Positions 56,214-64,000 of a stretch of 64,000 nt of DNA are shown here, piece by piece (the first letter of the stretch is position 1; every line of letters begins with the position of its first letter). The translations under genes and the position numbers were made by a program. Under the pieces are notes generated by a model, which did not search any database, had not been told where the DNA came from, and saw only the letters and a program-made list of their open reading frames with translations. Origin of the DNA: Cutaneotrichosporon cavernicola (taxonomy: Eukaryota > Basidiomycota > Tremellomycetes > Trichosporonales > Trichosporonaceae); contig NC_083394.1 of the NCBI RefSeq assembly GCF_030864355.1, forward strand, positions 1,736,001-1,800,000, given 5' to 3'.

Positions 56214-57204
56214 TTAGATGTGGGTGGAGGGGTTTTTGCCGGGGTAACCGCGAACAGAGTATCCGAAAGGCGCGTGCGGCTCGTCAAGGTGCGCCTCGTA
56301 GTCCTTTAATCTGCAGGCGGCGGGAGGCCAGTCGCCGTCCTGGGGGATGGGACGCTCCTGCTCCTCCACGCTGGGGGTTATGCAGCGCTGCATCTTATAG
56401 TTGTACCAGCCCATATCCTCGATGAAGCCGGTCGCGTCAACCGAGATCTGGTTGATCTCCTCCATGGTAAAGAAGCGTAGCGGGAGGTCATGGGGTTCGG
56501 GGAAGTACCGCGCAACCCAGCGATCATCGAACTGGCACGAGGCGGCGGAGGGAGGCTGGTCGCCGTAACCGGTGCCAAATTCAAACTGGGCATTGACAGC
56601 AGGCCGGACGAAAGGGTATACGTCGATGAGAGTGAAGCGCCTCGGAGGGGGTAAGCAGATGAGGTGGGGCTGAATCGCGTTGTACGCCTGTTCGTCAGCT
56701 TGGCTTGTTCCATTTTGAACCGAGGGAAGGTGGGAGGTGGGTTCTCAGAAAATGGGGACACAGACAATCTCAACTGCACGGGCAATCACCCGGTCCGTGA
56801 AGTGGGTCCATTCCTCCGTAGTCGCCATGTCGCACTCCTTGGCGCTGCGGGCGAGGTAACGGAGCCTGGTGTGAGCTAGGTGCGATGAAAATAGTTTACA
56901 GCTCCTGGGTCTTGTCGAAGACGGCAACGGCAAAATCAATGTTGTCAACGAAGAAGAAGTCGTTGTTCTCAAATGCCCAGGCAAAGCGCTTGCTGGCGGC
57001 GCGACCAGCCCAAATCGCCTTCTCACGGTAGGTGCATTGCGGCCCAGGGTAGGGGAAATCGACACCGTCCCAGTTCTTGCACGGGAACTCGAGGAGCCCG
57101 GGGAAGGCGTCAATGCGGGACATAGGGTTTTCCTTCTCGGACGATTTGACAAAGGGCTTGAAGGTGAACCTGGGGTTGGTGAGGCGAACGAGGAAGGACG
57201 GCAT
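56214..57204 (-). CDS. Unknown-family protein B (NWDG/WAGRxASKR family)
   Basis: Paralogue of the gene at 54151-55144. Exon 1 (57204-56900) encodes MPSFLVRLTNPRFTFKPFVK and then the family core: CKNWDGVDFPYPGPQCTYRE, WAGRAASKRFAWAFENNDFF, VDNIDFAVAVFDKTQEL, ending in a phase-2 intron (56899-56866) at the same place as in gene A. Exon 2 (56865-56766) gives LRYLARSAKECDMATTEEW and RVIARAVEI. A second intron (56765-56688) has a poor donor (GTCTGT) and is less certain. Exon 3 encodes AYNAIQPHLICLPPPRRF, YPFVRPAVNAQFEFGTGYGD, DDRWVARYFPEPHDLPLRFF, MEEINQ and ends GYPGKNPSTHI. It lacks gene A's Ser-rich N-terminal region. Function unknown. Confidence 0.65.
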
Positions 57205-57702
57205 GGGGTCTGATTATTGTGGAACAGGAATAGGAGTGATGAGAGGAGGACACGATCAACGAGAGAGGTTTGGGCTTGTTTAAAAATATGACATTGGGAG
57301 AGTTAGAGAGAGCGAGAGTCAGAGGGAATGTGTGAACGCCCGACGACAAGTGCCACGATGTGAGGTGTGGAATAAGTCGATGACTCTAGAGGAACAGGGG
57401 GACTTGGAGATGTGTGTAATGAAGACAGTCACGTGCGAAACAAGATGACGTGTTTATATGTTTGAGTGTGTGTGTCCATCTCACGTCTCATACATGTACT
57501 CTGACAATCTCCCAACCAAATCTATCTTCATCAGTGTGGCTTCACATACTCCTCTACCTACATCAGATTCAGTACATCATACCCAACCTCTTGTTCCCTT
57601 TTCCCTTGCAGAGCGGATACCTAGTGTATTACCGGGTCTGTGGTATGTACATTGGAGAGTGGCTGCATGCTCATCCCATCCCTAACGTCTAGCCCTACAA
57701 CT
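57205..57702. other. Upstream region of protein B
   Basis: 498 bp between the start of protein B and the stop of the armadillo gene. CACGTG at 57430-57435. No coding frame supported. Confidence 0.55.
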
Positions 57703-59672
57703 TCACAGCGTCTCGACTCCCGGCGCAACCTTCCTCCCTGCCTTCTGGTTATCGGCCACGGCACTCTTGACGGCCTGTGTGATCCCATCGTTTCCAACCG
57801 CCTTGACGAGGTCGAGGGTACGCGCCTCAATCACGGACGAGGTAGGTGGTGGGTCAATTGGTGGTGGTGCCAGGATGCCAGACACGACACGGGCCACGGC
57901 CTTACCACCAAAGTTCATCCTGAGGGCGGTCGCAACGCGCTTCGCGTCCTCTGGTCCATGCTGGGCGATGTGCAGCAGTGCCGAGATTCCAGGCTCAAGG
58001 ACGAGCGGGTCGCCAGCGGCGACGACGAGCTGGCCCAACGCCATGAGGACCTGTGTGGAGGTGGCGTTGGCCCACGCCTTCTCTGCGCCGGTGGAGGGAA
58101 GGTGAGAGATTACCTGCGCGAGACAGCTCGCACCGAGACCCTTGACTCCACCCAGTGGCGTGCGCTGGATGAGCGCGATGAGGGAGGAGATTGTGGACTC
58201 GGAGGACATGATCCGCTCAGCGAGGACGGCGTCAGTGGAAAGATTGCTGAGCGCAATGATTGCATCTCGCTGCAGGCGGTCGAGGCGGTCGCGCGCGGGT
58301 TGGAAAGGATCGAGGGCCATAATGCCGTCGACCACCGGCGCGCCCAGTAGGTGTCGGTTCGCGGGGTTGACGGTGAGGTTGCGGATAAGGCCGACCAGCG
58401 AGTGCTGCACTGGTGGCGTTGGGGAGGAGGTGAGGAGGCTAACGAGACGCTTCGGCAGATCGCTGGGAGGAGCGAGGAGTGCGTTTGACTTGGTGTCGTC
58501 GCGTGCTCCGTTCGCCAGCGCCGCAAGACCCACATCGAGCATCCGCGGGTCGTCAAGCCACACCGTGACCTTGTTCCACAGCTGTGCCGGCACGTCAGTC
58601 GACGGGTTTGACATGAGCACCATCAGGAAGTTGGTGACCATGTCGCGCGTCGTGGAGAGTATACTCGCGATACCCTCCTTGGTCTCGGCCGTCAACTTGC
58701 TCTGGTCCACCCAGCTCGGGACCGCGGGGTCCTCGAGGAACCTGACGAGCGCGGTGATAGTGTCTTCGTCCTTGAGGATAGCGGGGTCTACGCGCCCAGC
58801 CTTTGTGAAGTTGTGGAGGATGCTCGCGGAGTGATAGAGCATATTCAAGTCGCGGCCCAAGGCCATATGCGCCTCCTTCTCCGTGAAGCTGTCGAGACCA
58901 GCAGGAGGGGTAGACTTGTTCGATCCCGCCCAGAGCACAAACGACGGCAGGACAGTCTTCAAAACGTCGAGCCCAAGGTTGAAGCTCGGCTTGCCAGTAA
59001 CGTTGACAACCGTCTGCAGAAGGTACTCGGCGAGAGTCCCGCGCGCCATGTCGGCATCAGTCTTGTCCCACTCGCCGGGAGTGTATGCGCGGTACGCGAG
59101 CTTCGGAAGCGTTTCGACCACCTTGGGAATACACAGCTGGTCGCGGGGAACCGTCTGCTGTCAGCGTCGCCCATGGGTCAACTCACCCTCGAACAGAGTG
59201 AGCTTGAGGAGGATGGACACAATAGGCGCCCATGGTCCAACGAGGTATTGCCTCCATAGTTCCTTGGGCAGTGCGTCTGCATTGAGGAGGAAGACCATGG
59301 CGTTGTGCGGGAACATGACGTCGAACAGCTTCTTGGCGTTGACCTCATTGTCGCCCTCGACCAGCCCGTCCGCTGCGAACACGCTCTGCCCCACGAGCTC
59401 GAAGAAAGCCTCGCCGTCTGTCACGTTCTCCGTCGCTGGCTGAGCGCCGAGCAGCTCTGCCAGCAACCCTGGTAGGGCGCCGGCTCCCAGCTCCCTCCGC
59501 AGCGCCGCTGTCGTCAGCTCTGACACTGGTATCGCTTACACTTCTGGTGCAGCGCTGTGGCGAGGCGCGCAAGCGTCGTCGTCGCCTGCTTCATCTCAGC
59601 AATGTTTTGGTGCCCATCCTTGAGCTTGGGCTCGAGCTTCTGGAGCTGCTGGACGAGTGTAGCTTCTGCCAT
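57703..59672 (-). CDS. Armadillo-repeat protein, RAP1GDS/SmgGDS-like
   Basis: Helical-repeat protein of about 625 residues. Exon 1 begins MAEATLVQQLQKLEPKLKDG at 59672 (an upstream open frame extends without a better start). Exon 2 covers LTTAALRRELGAGALPGLLA, AFFELVGQSVFAADGLVEGD and KELWRQYLVGPWAPIVSILL. The last exon (to 57703) has recognisable ARM units: RDLNMLYHSASILHNFTKAG, LSTTRDMVTNFLMVLMSNPS, LVGLIRNLTVNPANRHLLGA, LQRDAIIALSNLSTDAVLAE and LVLEPGISALLHIAQHGPED. Motifs of the LIRNL and ALSNLS type are armadillo helices. Overall length and spacing resemble the small-GTPase chaperone RAP1GDS1; that name is inference. Likely cytosolic. The TGACGTCA/CACGTG pair lies 94 bp upstream. Confidence 0.72.
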
Positions 59673-59765
59673 GGTGATTGTTGTGGTGGTGGAAGCGACA
59701 CGAAAAGTCGTTCCCTTCTGAAAATGCGGGGGGGGAAGGCAGCGGAAGGTTCCAAAAACAAGGGT

Positions 59766-59782
59766 TGACGTCATGTCACGTG
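59766..59782. promoter_or_regulatory. TGACGTCA next to CACGTG
   Basis: TGACGTCA at 59766-59773 is followed three bases later by CACGTG at 59777-59782, 94 bp upstream of the armadillo gene. The same two palindromes occur, overlapping, upstream of TRM5. Motif match only. Confidence 0.5.
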
Positions 59783-59925
59783 GAACACCTAAACGTGGTC
59801 GTTCTCGCCCAGAACCGGATCAACGGAGACCTGGTCGCCAACTCGACTACAGTAAACTCGGAAAACAAGAAGAAAGATCACATCTACGCTGCTACATCAC
59901 GCAAATCATACAGAATCATATCAGC

Positions 59926-60625
59926 TCAGAGGTACCCCGACGGCAAGAATGACGGGTGAAGGGTATTGTCAGCTTGTCAGTTCCCTCTCTGGTGGGCTCA
60001 CTCATCAACCTGATGTTCTCTTGTCGCACCACAGCCGTTCCCCACCAATTAGCCTTGACCTTATCCAGCACGTTCCCCACATCACGCGGTAGGTCTTTTG
60101 ATTCTAAAGCACTGAGCGCGGCGGCGTGCATCTCTGCCAATCGCAGCAACTTGAGTTCTGGCCACTTGTGCGGCTCAACGCCCGGAAAGAACCATCCCGT
60201 CGACGGCCGGATAGCTGGGTTCAGCCCCTGCTTCCATGTACTTACGATAGTGCGTGGTGAGCCATTACAGCGTGGGCTTGGGGAAGGCGTGTGCCGTCGC
60301 CAGAGTCGCTTCCCTAATCCGGCGACGAGACCAGCCCAGTCTCTCATTGTGAACCCAAGGGGTGCCACCTGTTCCCGTGGGGGTTTCCCTCGTCGACAAT
60401 CAGTCAGCCATGTTGGGTGTACGGGGTACACGGTGTGCGCAGGATGGACGTACTGCCGTCAGAAGGAGGGGAGGGGGGAGGGGGGGAGGATTGGAGGTCG
60501 AGTTTGAGAGCCAGTGAGACTGCGCCGACGAAAAAGATGGCGTTCGCTACGACGACGAGATTGCGACGCCGCCTCCCACCAGTATCGGTAAGGGCCCCAA
60601 TGGGCTCGGACTTGTCCGAGCCCAT
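59926..60625 (-). CDS. Small single-pass protein, unknown
   Basis: Exon 1 from 60625 encodes MGSDKSEPIGALTDTGG, then RRRRNLVVVANAIFFVGAVS and LALKLDLQS, an N-terminal cytosolic tail, basic cluster and one membrane helix, followed by a Ser/Pro run. A GTACGT donor in phase 1 joins exon 2, KPPREQVAPLGFTMRDWAGL, VAGLGKRLWRRHTPSPS, and a helical segment WPELKLLRLAEMHAAALSAL then DLPRDVGNVLDKVKANWWGT, ending near RQENIRLM. A last 29-nt intron (GTGAGC...CTGACAAG) gives a stop at 59926; without it the stop is at 59916. About 200 residues. A single N-terminal helix with a basic flank could be a mitochondrial inner-membrane or ER protein. Family not recognised. Confidence 0.55.
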
Positions 60626-61131
60626 GCCAGCGAGCGAGATATGAGGGGTGTTGCTAGGGGTGAAGAGGAAGAGTTAGACGACAGATAGCTTGTACAATAC
60701 TCTACAGGAATGTGGGCACTGCTCTGGACATGTTCCCACAGCGCCACATATCCCGATCGACATCTGCGCTGTAAAGGTCTCCCTGGATCCACTCCCTTGC
60801 GCCCTCCTATAAACTCGGAGGACAACAGAGTATTTTGACTGGAGACCATGCGACGGCGAATCAAGTATCCCGTCAAATGGGACGCCGGCACCCGAGCCAG
60901 CTAATCAGCGCTCGACTCGGCGCGCTTCAGACCATGACAACTCTCCACATCAGCACATAGCGGGCAAGGTTGTATCGAGGGGTAGAAATGTTGTATAGGA
61001 AAACAAACACTTGCCCGTGAAGCAAGATGGCATTACGGGATGTATACTGAAGCTGATGAAAATGCAGTTGAAGTACGCAATTGATATGCTGCGTGGGCGA
61101 GGATTGATGGGGGAAGGAGGATTCAAATGGC
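60626..61131. other. Intergenic region
   Basis: 506 bp between two minus-strand genes: promoter of the small single-pass protein and 3' flank of the GH18 gene. Nothing distinctive seen. Confidence 0.5.
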
Positions 61132-62669
61132 TTAAACGAGGAGGGCAAGTGCGGCAACAGCAAGGGCTGCAGCAGGCACAGCAACCTTTGTGGCGGCGGA
61201 GCTCGCCGGGGTGCCCTGAGAGGTGCCGGCAGCGGCAGCCGAGCCCGATGTCGAGGCCTTAGCGGACGCGACGGCAGCAGAGCCCGTCGACTGGCCAGCG
61301 GAGTGGGACGCGCTGCTAATCCCGGAGGCAGCGTTGCCAGAGGAGCTAGGCGAAGCAGCGGAGGGGGAGGAGTTGGCGGCAGAGGAAACAGGAGGCGCGG
61401 ACTCGATGCCGGCAAGCGTCCCGGCCAGGTAGTTGTTAGCGCCGTCCTGCCGTCAGTTCCAAATAATACATGCGCCGGTACGCAAATCCCTACGCACCCA
61501 GTTGTTCTTGTGGGCCGACCACACCATCATACCCGTGCCAGGGTAGCCGTGGGCCTTGGCTTGGGCAATGCATGCGCCGTTGTCAGCAGGGGCAGGGATC
61601 TGATCCTGGGAGTCCGGGGTAGCAAGGTCAGCCGGGTCCCATAGCCTGCCGACAGTGATGCTCGACTGGGGAATGTTGCACATAGTTGCGATCTGACCGA
61701 GGGAGAGGAATGCCGGGTCGGACGAGTTCCAGAGCGTGTTCTGCGGTCAGCTATGCCTTCCGCTATATAGCTGTTTTCCAATTAGTGCGACGCACCTCAC
61801 ACGTGTTCCACGCGCCCTTCTGGCCATTGTACAGCTGAAGCTGGTACCAACTGATCTTGTCACCGACGGCGGCCTGAAGCTTGCAGTAGACGCTGTCCGC
61901 CGAACCAAAGACCGAGCCGTACATCCACGCGGTGGGGGTGGACGAGATGGGCGCACCGGGGAGCTGCGCGGCAAGCTCGGTGTGGAACTTGGTCAGCCAG
62001 TCGAGAGAGAAGTCGCGCTCGTTCTGGAGGGGGTTGAAGTCTGACGTCAGTCTGGAGACAATGTGATGGCAGGTGATGTGGAGGAGGATTAAGGAGGAAG
62101 GTACGAGGAAGGTGCGAGGAGGGAGGGAAGGCTGATGGAAGGCAATGGGAAGGCTTACCCTCGAGGTCGATGTCAACACCATCAACAGCGTACTTCTTGA
62201 CCCACGCCGCAATCCCCTGCGCAGTGGCGACTGGGTCAGTCTTAGTTGAGATGACCTTGTCTGTCATCAGCTACGCCGGCTCGAGTACCCACCGGCGTCG
62301 CCAAACGCAGAGACCATGAGTGCGATTCCGGCACCGTGGTACGCGGTCAGGATGGTCTGGCGCTGCTCGTCTGTGAACGACTGCCACGAAGCTGGGGTCT
62401 GAGGTCAGCCGTTGTGACAAGACGAGCTGCCTCGACTCACCGCCACCGCGCCATCCGTCTGCCAGAACGCCATCAAGGCGCGGTTGTACGGCTTGATCTT
62501 GTCCGGACCGGGCCACGAGTCGTATGTGAATTCGTCTGGTGTCAGCTAAGCCTCGATCAAGCTCACCATTGAGGTAGACGCTGTAGTGGGGAGCTTCGAA
62601 ACCGCGCTTGACGACGGCGGCCGAGGCACATGCTAAAGAGAGTAAGGTAGTGAGCGTGGGGAGAAGCAT
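61132..62669 (-). CDS. GPI-anchored GH18 chitinase-like glycosidase
   Basis: Cell-wall glycosidase of family GH18. It starts MLLPTLTTLLSLACASAAVV (signal peptide), KRGFEAPHYSVYLNG, then, through five or six short introns, YDSWPGPDKIKPYNRALMAF, WQSFTDEQRQTILTAYHGAG, IALMVSAFGDAGG, TDPVATAQGIAAWVKKYAVD and the GH18 catalytic motif DGVDIDLE, with the acid Glu present. It continues DFNPLQNERDFSLDWLTKFH, SWYQLQLYNGQKGAWNTCE, QSSITVGRLWDPADL and PGTGMMVWSAHKNNW. A Ser/Ala-rich stalk of about 80 residues and a hydrophobic end (VAVPAAAALAVAALLV) form the GPI-attachment signal. The stop is at 61132-61134. Expected to act on wall chitin or chitosan at the cell surface. Confidence 0.85.
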
Positions 62670-63581
62670 GGCTTCTGGTAGAGAAAGGGGGAGTCAAGAT
62701 TGAGAGAAGGAGAATGATGCATGCTACGTGATGGTGATGGTTGAAACAGTAGACGCGTCCACGATCGTGCACAGGGCATTCGCTTGGGCCCGGTCCTATT
62801 TTTGGAACCATAATGCTCAAATACAATTAATTGGATTCAAAACATCGTCAGTCAAGAGAGATCAAGGAAATGACACATGACACATGGTGGTTAATTTCCA
62901 TTATTAGCAGCTCTTGCGGGGTGTCCCGGAACCAAGTTTGTTTTTTGATTGAAACATATTCGGGAGCAAAAAGTGTGATGAGACCAATCTGGCTGTGTCT
63001 GAATCCAAGACAAGAGTTAGAGCTTTGATAGCGGCATCGGATGTCCGGCCGTGTTCGGTAGAGTTCGGCTATTGTTATTTATGGGACCCTAAGATGGAGG
63101 TCGATCTGGGTGAGCACTCACCAAAGTACCTGTTTCAGGTGAAAGAGTAGAGGCATTCCCAGTTTAAAGCCACAGTTGTCATCGTTTTGTCATTCAGCGC
63201 TCGGCAATTGGATTCCGGAGAACCCATTGATCCTTTTCCGACAAGATTATTCGCCAGCTGACATTCCGAACCCTCCAATTAACAGGATCAGACAACCTCC
63301 CTTGTAGACAGAGTACAGGATCAGGAGCAGACCACGAGTGCCCCACACCCCCACGCCCACGCCAACGCCCACCCCTCGCCCCACCCCCACACTCTCCACA
63401 CTCCCCGCACTTCCTTACCCATCACCAAGCGACTACCCAACACCTACAGACGTGACGTGGTTAAGCACATGGGCTCCATCATTTGATCTAGAGACGGAGC
63501 CGGGCCCGGCTGCGAGACTACACAGGCGGCCACCTGGCCGCGCGATTCTATTGAGGATACAACGTGAATTACAGTAGAGTT
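62670..63581. other. Upstream region of GH18 and 3' flank of the carrier
   Basis: About 900 bp, AT-rich at 62760-63060. 63338-63400 has CCCCCACGCCCACG-type repeats, which make a Pro/Thr-repeat open frame that is not credible as a gene. Nothing else seen. Confidence 0.55.
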
Positions 63582-64000
63582 TTACTTGGTGAGGAAACCA
63601 AGGTAGTCGAGAACGAGGAGGGTGATCATACTGCGTGTCAGCGCTTTGTTCTTCTACTGCTGCGTCTTCTGATCGACTCGAAACTCACGCGTGAGGGGCA
63701 ATGCGGACGTAGTAAGTGCCGAAGCCACGGTAGAAGCGCCCAAGGCCCTCCTGCTTAGCGACCTTGCGGAAGCAGTCAAACATGCCGGTGTACTGGAGCT
63801 GGCCCTGGGGTCCCTTGGTCTGCTTCTGGAGGCGAGTCTTGACAAAGTCGAAGGGGAGCGAGAAGAACGAAGCGAAGAAGCCGGCGACGGCCGACGCGGC
63901 GAGCGTGCGCGTCTTGAGCGACCAGTTGGTGCGAGCCTCAAACTGGGCCTTGGCCTCGGAGAAGAAGGCGAGCTGACCAAAGTTGAGAGCCATGGCACGG
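63582..64000 (-). CDS. Mitochondrial carrier, oxoglutarate/malate type (3' part)
   Basis: The C-terminal third of an inner-membrane solute carrier; the 5' part lies beyond 64000. The reading frame enters at the edge as RAMALNFGQLAFFSEAKAQF, in which MALN looks like an internal Met and not a start. Then RTLAASAVAGFFASFFSLPF and DFVKTRLQKQTKG give the third repeat's PxDxxKxRxQ signature, followed by YTGMFDCFRKVAKQEGLGRF, YRGFGTYYVRIAPHA, an intron (GTGAGT...CTGACACGCAG), and a last exon MITLLVLDYLGFLTK with the stop at 63582. RAMALN and the SLPFDFVKTRLQKQ segment fit the oxoglutarate/malate (dicarboxylate) carrier group; exact substrate is inferred. Confidence 0.85.

Noticed and set aside
63338..63577. 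Pro/Thr-repeat open frame
   Set aside because: It comes from a CCCACGCC-type simple repeat, has no homologous core, and lies in the 3' flank of the carrier gene.

Overview
The window is nuclear DNA from a basidiomycetous yeast. The evidence is dense protein-coding genes on both strands, GC-rich codons, very many short introns (about 30-50 nt, typically GTGAGT at the donor and CTGAC or CTAAC a few bases before the acceptor AG), and fungal protein families throughout. Gene content and intron style suggest Tremellomycetes, perhaps Trichosporonales; that placement is inference. There are no rRNAs, convincing tRNAs, CRISPR arrays, operons or intact transposons.

Layout. 1-2596: no gene I can support. 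2597-11231: a divergent pair, mitochondrial isoleucyl-tRNA synthetase (-) and an ERCC6L2-like SNF2 ATPase (+). 11339-14708: D-arabinono-1,4-lactone oxidase and an M50B-like membrane metalloprotease (both -), separated by two strong DNA hairpins. 15492-19241: MIC10 (+), a hidden spliced 80-residue membrane protein (-), and an FPR3/4-type nuclear prolyl isomerase (+). 19484-23857: a 14-TM MFS exporter (-), nucleoside diphosphate kinase (-) and a small tail-anchored-like protein (+). 24445-36766: a long run of plus-strand genes: branched-chain 2-oxoacid dehydrogenase E1 alpha, a membrane-anchored GH15 glucoamylase, a protein kinase with an HGD catalytic loop, a mitochondrial TPR-like protein, and an ankyrin protein with a long amphipathic-helix tail. 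36897-42081: RPL29, proteasome ATPase RPT1 and mitochondrial ABC exporter ATM1 (all -). 42966-47867: a Zn2Cys6 transcription factor (+) converging on the tRNA methyltransferase TRM5 (-).

48448-51306 is gene-poor and holds a decayed protein-kinase pseudogene and a 40-residue membrane micropeptide gene. 51307-53335 is the urea transporter DUR3 with GATA motifs upstream. 54151-57204 carries two tail-to-tail paralogues of a protein family I do not recognise. 57703-63581 holds an armadillo protein (RAP1GDS-like), a small single-pass protein and a GPI-anchored GH18 glycosidase. The last gene, an oxoglutarate-type mitochondrial carrier, runs off the right edge.

The genes are mostly unlinked housekeeping functions, with mitochondria strongly represented (IleRS, MIC10, BCKDH E1 alpha, ATM1, TRM5, the carrier and probably three unnamed membrane proteins). 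No biosynthetic cluster or defence system is visible. The most novel-looking items are the paralogue pair with a shared intron position, the two hidden small membrane proteins, the kinase relic, and a 14-nt microexon in RPT1. Exon edges were read by eye and are approximate unless given explicitly.
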